Below are positions 58,954 to 64,000 of a stretch of DNA of 64,000 bases, piece after piece. This stretch comes from Seiridium cupressi (taxonomy: Eukaryota; Ascomycota; Sordariomycetes; Amphisphaeriales; Sporocadaceae): the NCBI GenBank assembly GCA_036674765.1, contig JARVKI010000013.1, forward strand, positions 186,001 to 250,000. The letters are read 5' to 3'. The notes under the pieces were generated by a model that was not told where the DNA came from, ran no database searches, and worked only from the letters and a program-made list of their open reading frames with translations. The position numbers were made by a program, and so were the translations under genes. Positions within the stretch are counted from its first letter, which is position 1. The number at the start of each line of letters is the position of its first letter.

Positions 58954-61235
58954 GCTTGCAGCTCCGGGGGAAAGTCTCAGGATTCGGCAGACAAAGGTAG
59001 TTTGCACTCCAGGACGGTGGTGTATTATTGAAGATGATTACAAAGGGGGTTGATGATGCGACGCGTTCTAGTTTTGGCTGAAGAATGTGACCATAGCTAG
59101 AAGACTACTAGGATTCTCGGAGTGTTTCGTGGTGGGAGTGGATAACTCAAGGTCGTGAAGCAAGTTGCAGGAATAATAGGACTAAAGTATCTCGACAACA
59201 GATTACCCTCCTCAAGCAATACCGGGAAACGAGTGACCGGAGGCGCGAACAAAAAAAGAGTGACGGTTAGTTGGTTGTTTGAAAGAACGGCACGCCTGCA
59301 AGCAAGCTGAGGTCAATTGACCGTTTGTCGAGACGCCGGGAGGTTGAAAGTCGAGGCGGTCGAGGAGTGGGATAAGGGAGAAGAAAGACAAGAGGAGCAA
59401 TCCAACCCAGAGGTGGTGAAAGCCAGTGGTGGAGTGCAGTTGGTGGAGTCCAGCCTGGATGTACCGCTCTAGATTGTGCTGGGGTCAGGGACGACGAATC
59501 GAAATTGATTTGGCGGAAATGAAGTAGGGGGTGGGGAGGTGCTTCGCACACCCTGTGGTATGGGCGCAGCTGGATTGGCTGGGCACTTTCAATTGGCAAG
59601 CGAATTCCGAGCTCGCGAGGGCAACTGCACTCTCCTTGTGTTGAGCAGCGGAGACAATCTGGAAGGACACACGGCCAGAAGATGTGCTCTTCTGTTCCAC
59701 TTGCTCTCTATACTTCGACCAATACTCGAGAACCATACTCTCTGCCTCGATGACATGTCTGGACGAGAGGCGCTTCACATGGATTCGGCCCTCCTCTCCC
59801 TGAGGATCTTGGAAGAACGCTGCAGGGGCCCAATGCAGGAACAGGAGAGCCGACAGGGGCCCCATCGGGCGCTAATCTCGTTGTCTTCTAGCACCAAGAC
59901 GGTCGTTGCCCTAACCCCTAACCCCCGTTAGTCCCGCCAATGGTGGCCTATGACCTGTTTTCAAAAGAAGAGGGCCCTGGCTGTGCTCGGCCAGTAGCCT
60001 GCCAATCGCTGCAGGTGAATCGACGGTGCGCCCCAGTTGAGATGAACAGGTCACTTCGCTCATAAACGTGAGTGGGACGGTACTTTACTTCCAATGTCCC
60101 CGAGATGAAAATAAGCGATCCCTCCCCCCTTCATTGTAAAACAGCTCAGGGGTAGAGCCTGCGCAAGGTGAAGCTTGTCGAGAGAGGACGCGCAGTACAT
60201 CGACGGCGCCTGGTCTGTTCGGGAGGCGCACCTGGATTTGCGGGCCGTTATTTAGAGGTGAAAGGCTGTCGATAACGCCCAGGCGTGCAACTGCATGAAG
60301 ATGATGATTGTTTTGTTCCCGCTCGTACCCGGACATGGCGAGCAAATTTAGTCATCCTTTGGGTCCGGGAAATGACATCAACATGTACCTATTCCCAAGA
60401 TAACTCTGACGAAATATCAACCAGAGCAAGTCACACGCTGCGGGGCGCCCGAAATGCTCTCTATAAGTGATTCGTCCTTGAAAAGGTGCAATATACTGCC
60501 GGCAGCTGAGAGAGTGTGGTACTACCTGAGTAGAATAACCGCTGTGCTTATTTATAGTGTTCGTGATAGTCAGGTCATATCTGAGACTGAGCTTTCCCAA
60601 CTCGCAGGAAGCTTTCTTTTGTAGGCGTAGGGCTTGCAGTATCCCCGCATCGTGAACATGCCGCCAAGCCAACGATTGTTTCTTCTTGAAGGACACCGTT
60701 GTCAAACATGTTTCCCCGAGGGCTCGGACCACCCAAACATCAGATGAAGTTCGGATGAAGGTACGAAGATCGTGGGTTGTTCGACGGGACACAAGAATCA
60801 AATCAAAGATAACGTCGGATTCTATGTATGTTCATAGTGTCGGAACTTCTTGCATGCACATGTAAGGCTTGTCGCACAGGACCTCCGCCGATAGGCTCTC
60901 TGCTACCTTTGAATTACGCCAGCAGTGATCGGCGTGTAGCTAAACAAATGCAACGTGTAGAAATGACTGGCGTTAGCGCAAGACAATGGCAGCCACGATT
61001 CCGACTGCGACCGGCAGGCTCTCGATCTATCATTGGCAGCTTTAATCCGGCTTGTCGTGTATGGCTATTAAGATTAGAGATACCTTCCAGGCGCGGAAGT
61101 GCATCCGATACTTTATCCAGAAATTTACAAGAAGCGTTCTAGAAGGCAGTGAGGTCTTGAACTAAGATTCGCACAGACCATTGCAATTGCTGCGTAACGT
61201 GAGCTGAGATATGCTTTCTTTTGTCCACTCTAATA
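58954..61235. other. intergenic, about 2.3 kb
   Basis: Upstream of the SKG6-like gene; the purine-rich stretch 59235-59400 may belong to its leader. A short telomere-like run (listed separately) lies at 59909. Minus-strand frames at 59485-59865 and 60352-60801 show no motif. Nothing else supported. Confidence 0.5.
59909..59926. repeat. short telomere-like CCCTAA run
   Basis: CCCTAACCCCTAACCCCC: two telomere-type units with one extra C. It is too short to be a former chromosome end; it may be a binding site for a Myb-type telobox factor, which often lies in fungal promoters. Confidence 0.45.
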
Positions 61236-63298
61236 TCATGGTTTGAGCTGGTAGAAGTCGGACGCGTATTCTAGGAGCCACTTCTTCTCGATCTTAGTGA
61301 TGTCGCGAATAAAGGTCTTGTTCCCAGTTTCCATGACTTCGTGAAAAACCACCCATTCTGCTTTTCGATTGAACATGAGAGAGCTCGGGTGAGCATGAAG
61401 CACAGTGCCCCCTTCCACGTTCCGAAAGCTGCCATCAGGTTGCATCTTGGCGGCGTGGGCAAAATAACCCGCGGTGAGGCAGCGCCTGATTTGTTCGCCT
61501 TTGCTTGCCGCTGAAGTTTTGATAGTCTCATCAATCGTGATTCCGAACCGCTCGAGATACCGTTTGAGTTGTGTGCGGATACTTACTGCGCGACTCATGG
61601 CCTTGAAGTTTAGCTGATTCTCGTAACAGAACTTGGCCTCCTTCTTCCCCCTGGTTATGAATGTCTGATAGACGTTCAGCAAAGTGAGATGGTCCCCTTC
61701 CTCGGCAGCAAACCTCCTCCTTGCCGATTCGACCTGCTTCTTTTCACCGTCTCGTTGAATCCATACGGAGCCGCCTAGACTAGTCATAGCTGCAATGGTG
61801 AGAATCTCGCTGAGGCAGCCGAATGAGGCAGCTGATAGTAGAGTCTTGGCCATCATTGGCTCAACTGCAAGCTCTGCCATCCTCATTCCTAGAGGCCGTG
61901 TCAATTTCGCATAGTTGTCTAAAGCCCCGAGAGAAAATAATAGTTCTGTAGCCTTGATAAGAAGTTCTGCGGGTGGAGGCGTCAAGTAATCAAATCGTAC
62001 AACGTTATCAATACCCAGCGCTTTGAGCTGTAGGACAAATGGCGCAAGATCCGACCTCTGGATCTCGGGCACATTCGCGTCCGGGAGTGCCTGAAAATGT
62101 TCCTCTGTGTAGAGGCGAAAACACTTTCCGGTCCTTGTTCGACCTGCTCTACCAGCCCTCTGCGAGGCTGAAGCCTTAGATACAGGGGTTGCCGTCAAAG
62201 TCTCGATTCCTGTTTTGGGATCGAACGCACGAAGCTTGACAAAGCCAGAATCGACGACATACACAATGCCGTCAATAGTGACAGAGGCTTCAGCTATGTT
62301 GGTTGACACAATGACTTTCCTGGTGTTTTCAGGCGCTTCGTCGAAAACATACATATGTTGTTCAGTCGATAATCCAGCATAAAGAGGTAGAACTAGGATC
62401 GAGTTTCCTCCAGGTGGTAGCTCGGCAGCTCTTTCGGATATCGCCTCAACTGCATTGTCAATCTCTTCCCGGCCGGTAAGAAAGACTAAGATGTCGCCAT
62501 CAGGTTCTTTGGTATGAATGTCAAAAACTGTTGATATAGCCCTTTCGACGTAATCTTCTGTCGGCACCTCCAGGTAAAGGATATCGATAGGATAGGTTCT
62601 GCCTTCGAGGCTAATGATGGAGCCGGCTCGGCCGTTGCTTGTGCCACTAGAGGCCTTCTCCTCAGATGTATCGGAGAAGAAGGCCAGAAAGTCTTCCGCC
62701 TGCAAGGTTGCACTGCTGATGATGACACGTAGTTCTGGCCTTCGTCTCAGAATCTTTTTAAGGAGGCCAAGAAGAATATCTGTGCTAATCGATCTCTCGT
62801 GGGCTTCGTCTACCATGATAACCGAGTATCGGGATAGGAGGGGATCCACCAGAGCCTCCCGAATGAGAAGACCATCTGTCAGGAATTTGATCTTGGTGGC
62901 AGCTGAAGTTACGTCCTCGAATCTGATCGAGTAGCCAACTTCTGTACCCAACTCGCATCCGACCTCTTCTGCTACTCTAATGGCGACGGTTGTAGCCGCT
63001 ACTCGTCTTGGCTACTCAAGTCAGCTCTGATCGTTTCGAAATTTCATGTATGCCAAGACATATGAATTTGGCTTACCTGAGTAACACCGACGACCTTCCC
63101 ATCTTCACACCAGCCTGCCTGGGCAAGAAACTGGGGTATCTGCGTGGTTTTGCCACTACCAGTCTGGCCCACGACAATGGTCACCTGGTTTGTCTCGATG
63201 AGATATAGTAGGCTATCTCGGTGCTTGGCAATTGGGAGAAGCGCTGAGGGTTTGTGAAGGGCAGGAATAAAATTCAAGCCTAGCTCAAAGTCTGCCAT
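61236..63298 (-). CDS. DHX35: DEAH-box RNA helicase, DHX35 type
   Basis: Two exons, 63298-63077 and 63011-61236 (GTAAGC donor, phase 0), give 665 residues. Motifs in order: I, GQTGSGKTT (44-52); Ia, PRRVAATTVA; Ib, TDGLLIRE; II, DEAH (142-145); III, SATL; IV, ILVFLTGREEI; V, STNIAEASVTIDG; VI, QRAGRAGRT. The winged-helix/ratchet region and the C-terminal OB-fold end with HPSSLMFN, WVVFHEVMET and FIRDIT follow. The phrases VVGVTQPRRVAA, TEVGYSIRFEDVTS and FLTDGLLIREALVDPLL match human DHX35 best among DEAH helicases; budding yeast lacks it. It is likely a nuclear spliceosome-associated helicase. The N terminus is short (about 35 residues before motif I), as in DHX35 rather than Prp22 or Prp2. 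The start MADFELGL is in family style. Confidence 0.9.
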
Positions 63299-64000
63299 CT
63301 TGCAGCGCCAACAGAGAGGATAAGGGCCAGTAGATGTTTAGAGCAACGTAATTGCGATAGGTGCATACGGAATTGGCGAGGGACCGAACCAGACAGTAAC
63401 GCTGTTGGAACAGGTTGAATTTGAGTCGATGCGATTCATCAGGCAGCGGCCTTCTGCGGCCGGTTATGTGATAGTTTCATGAAAGCACAAGGGGTTTCCT
63501 AACACACTATGTGCACCAAGACATCCTGAGAAGGCCAGCTAATGATCTCCACTGCGACCCAAAAAGGAAGAGAACAAATTCGCACAGAAGCACTGAAAAT
63601 GCAGTCTCGTTGTCTGATTCCTTTTCCATCCCGCTTGGTGAATACCGAGTTCTTTAGGTAGATCTCGACCTGCGCCGCAAGCTTGGCTGCACATGCGTGG
63701 CTCATGCACAAAAGTTGGTGGGCTTAGCTATGGGTTGCGACGCAAGCTCGGACTACTTGATAGGCTGCCCCTCAGGCTCTCCAATACCGTACTGGGATCC
63801 AAGTGTAGATTGACACCTAGGTAAAGCAGCTGCCTCCTACTTGACCAAGCCAATATCTTCCTCTCGACCTGGCCGGATCATCAGTCAGAGCATCACGAGT
63901 GTTCTCCGACTAAAGTGATCAAGGCAACAGCTTAATCACAAAACCCTCCCGACTCTTGGTTTTCCTAAGTAACTAGCCTTATTTGCGCATTCCGCCACCA
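63299..64000. other. upstream of helicase, window edge
   Basis: Promoter side of the helicase gene. One 70-codon minus frame (63499-63711) without motif. Nothing else supported. Confidence 0.5.

Overview
The window is nuclear DNA of a filamentous ascomycete (Pezizomycotina). Genes are split by short introns (about 45-160 bases) with GT..AG ends and CTRAC-type branch sites. The families present are fungal: CFEM, Clr5, HET, SKG6-type and Mid2-like membrane proteins, GH72, SGF29 and a fungal-type short-chain dehydrogenase. Class cannot be fixed from the sequence; Sordariomycetes or Leotiomycetes would fit. I see no CRISPR, operon, rRNA, tRNA or intact transposon.

Layout. 0-9 kb: F-box protein (-), a MetE/UROD-fold methyltransferase-like protein (+, three exons) and an internally deleted cytochrome P450 (+). 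9-17.5 kb: a cytosolic 5'-nucleotidase-like metallophosphatase (+), a possibly interrupted membrane-protein gene (-), phosphomannose isomerase (-) and, divergent from it, the SAGA subunit SGF29 (+). 18-27 kb: a single-pass membrane protein (+), a Clr5-domain protein (-), a wrecked HET-domain gene (+), a short-chain dehydrogenase (+), a low-molecular-weight tyrosine phosphatase (-) and a CsbD-like small protein (-). 27-38 kb: an AT-rich tract with a GC hairpin and a 16-bp minisatellite, a spliced double-psi-beta-barrel secreted protein (+), dynactin p25 (+), a small Cys-rich reading frame (+), a frame split by an amber codon (-), a CFEM GPI protein (+) and a THEM6-like thioesterase-fold protein (-). 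40-49 kb: an intact P450 (+), an S28 serine peptidase with a GPI-like tail (+) and a core-deleted GH72 glucanosyltransferase (+). 50-64 kb: a Thr-rich Mid2-like sensor (-), an SKG6-type membrane protein (-) and a DHX35-type DEAH helicase (-).

Housekeeping genes (phosphomannose isomerase, SGF29, dynactin p25, phosphatase, helicase) are interspersed with cell-surface genes: seven loci encode secreted, GPI-anchored or single-pass surface proteins. Phosphomannose isomerase supplies mannose for the glycans that such Ser/Thr-rich proteins carry, but nothing in the sequence shows that these genes act as one cluster.

The most unusual content is a set of decayed or remodelled genes. The P450 at 7.9-8.6 kb has lost about three quarters of its length yet keeps one spliced open frame. 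The GH72 gene at 47.5-48.8 kb keeps its signal peptide, start of domain, domain end, stalk and membrane anchor but lacks the catalytic middle. The HET gene at 22.5-24.2 kb carries several stops and frameshifts. Exon ends below were placed by eye from splice signals, reading phase and remembered family patterns; no alignment was run.
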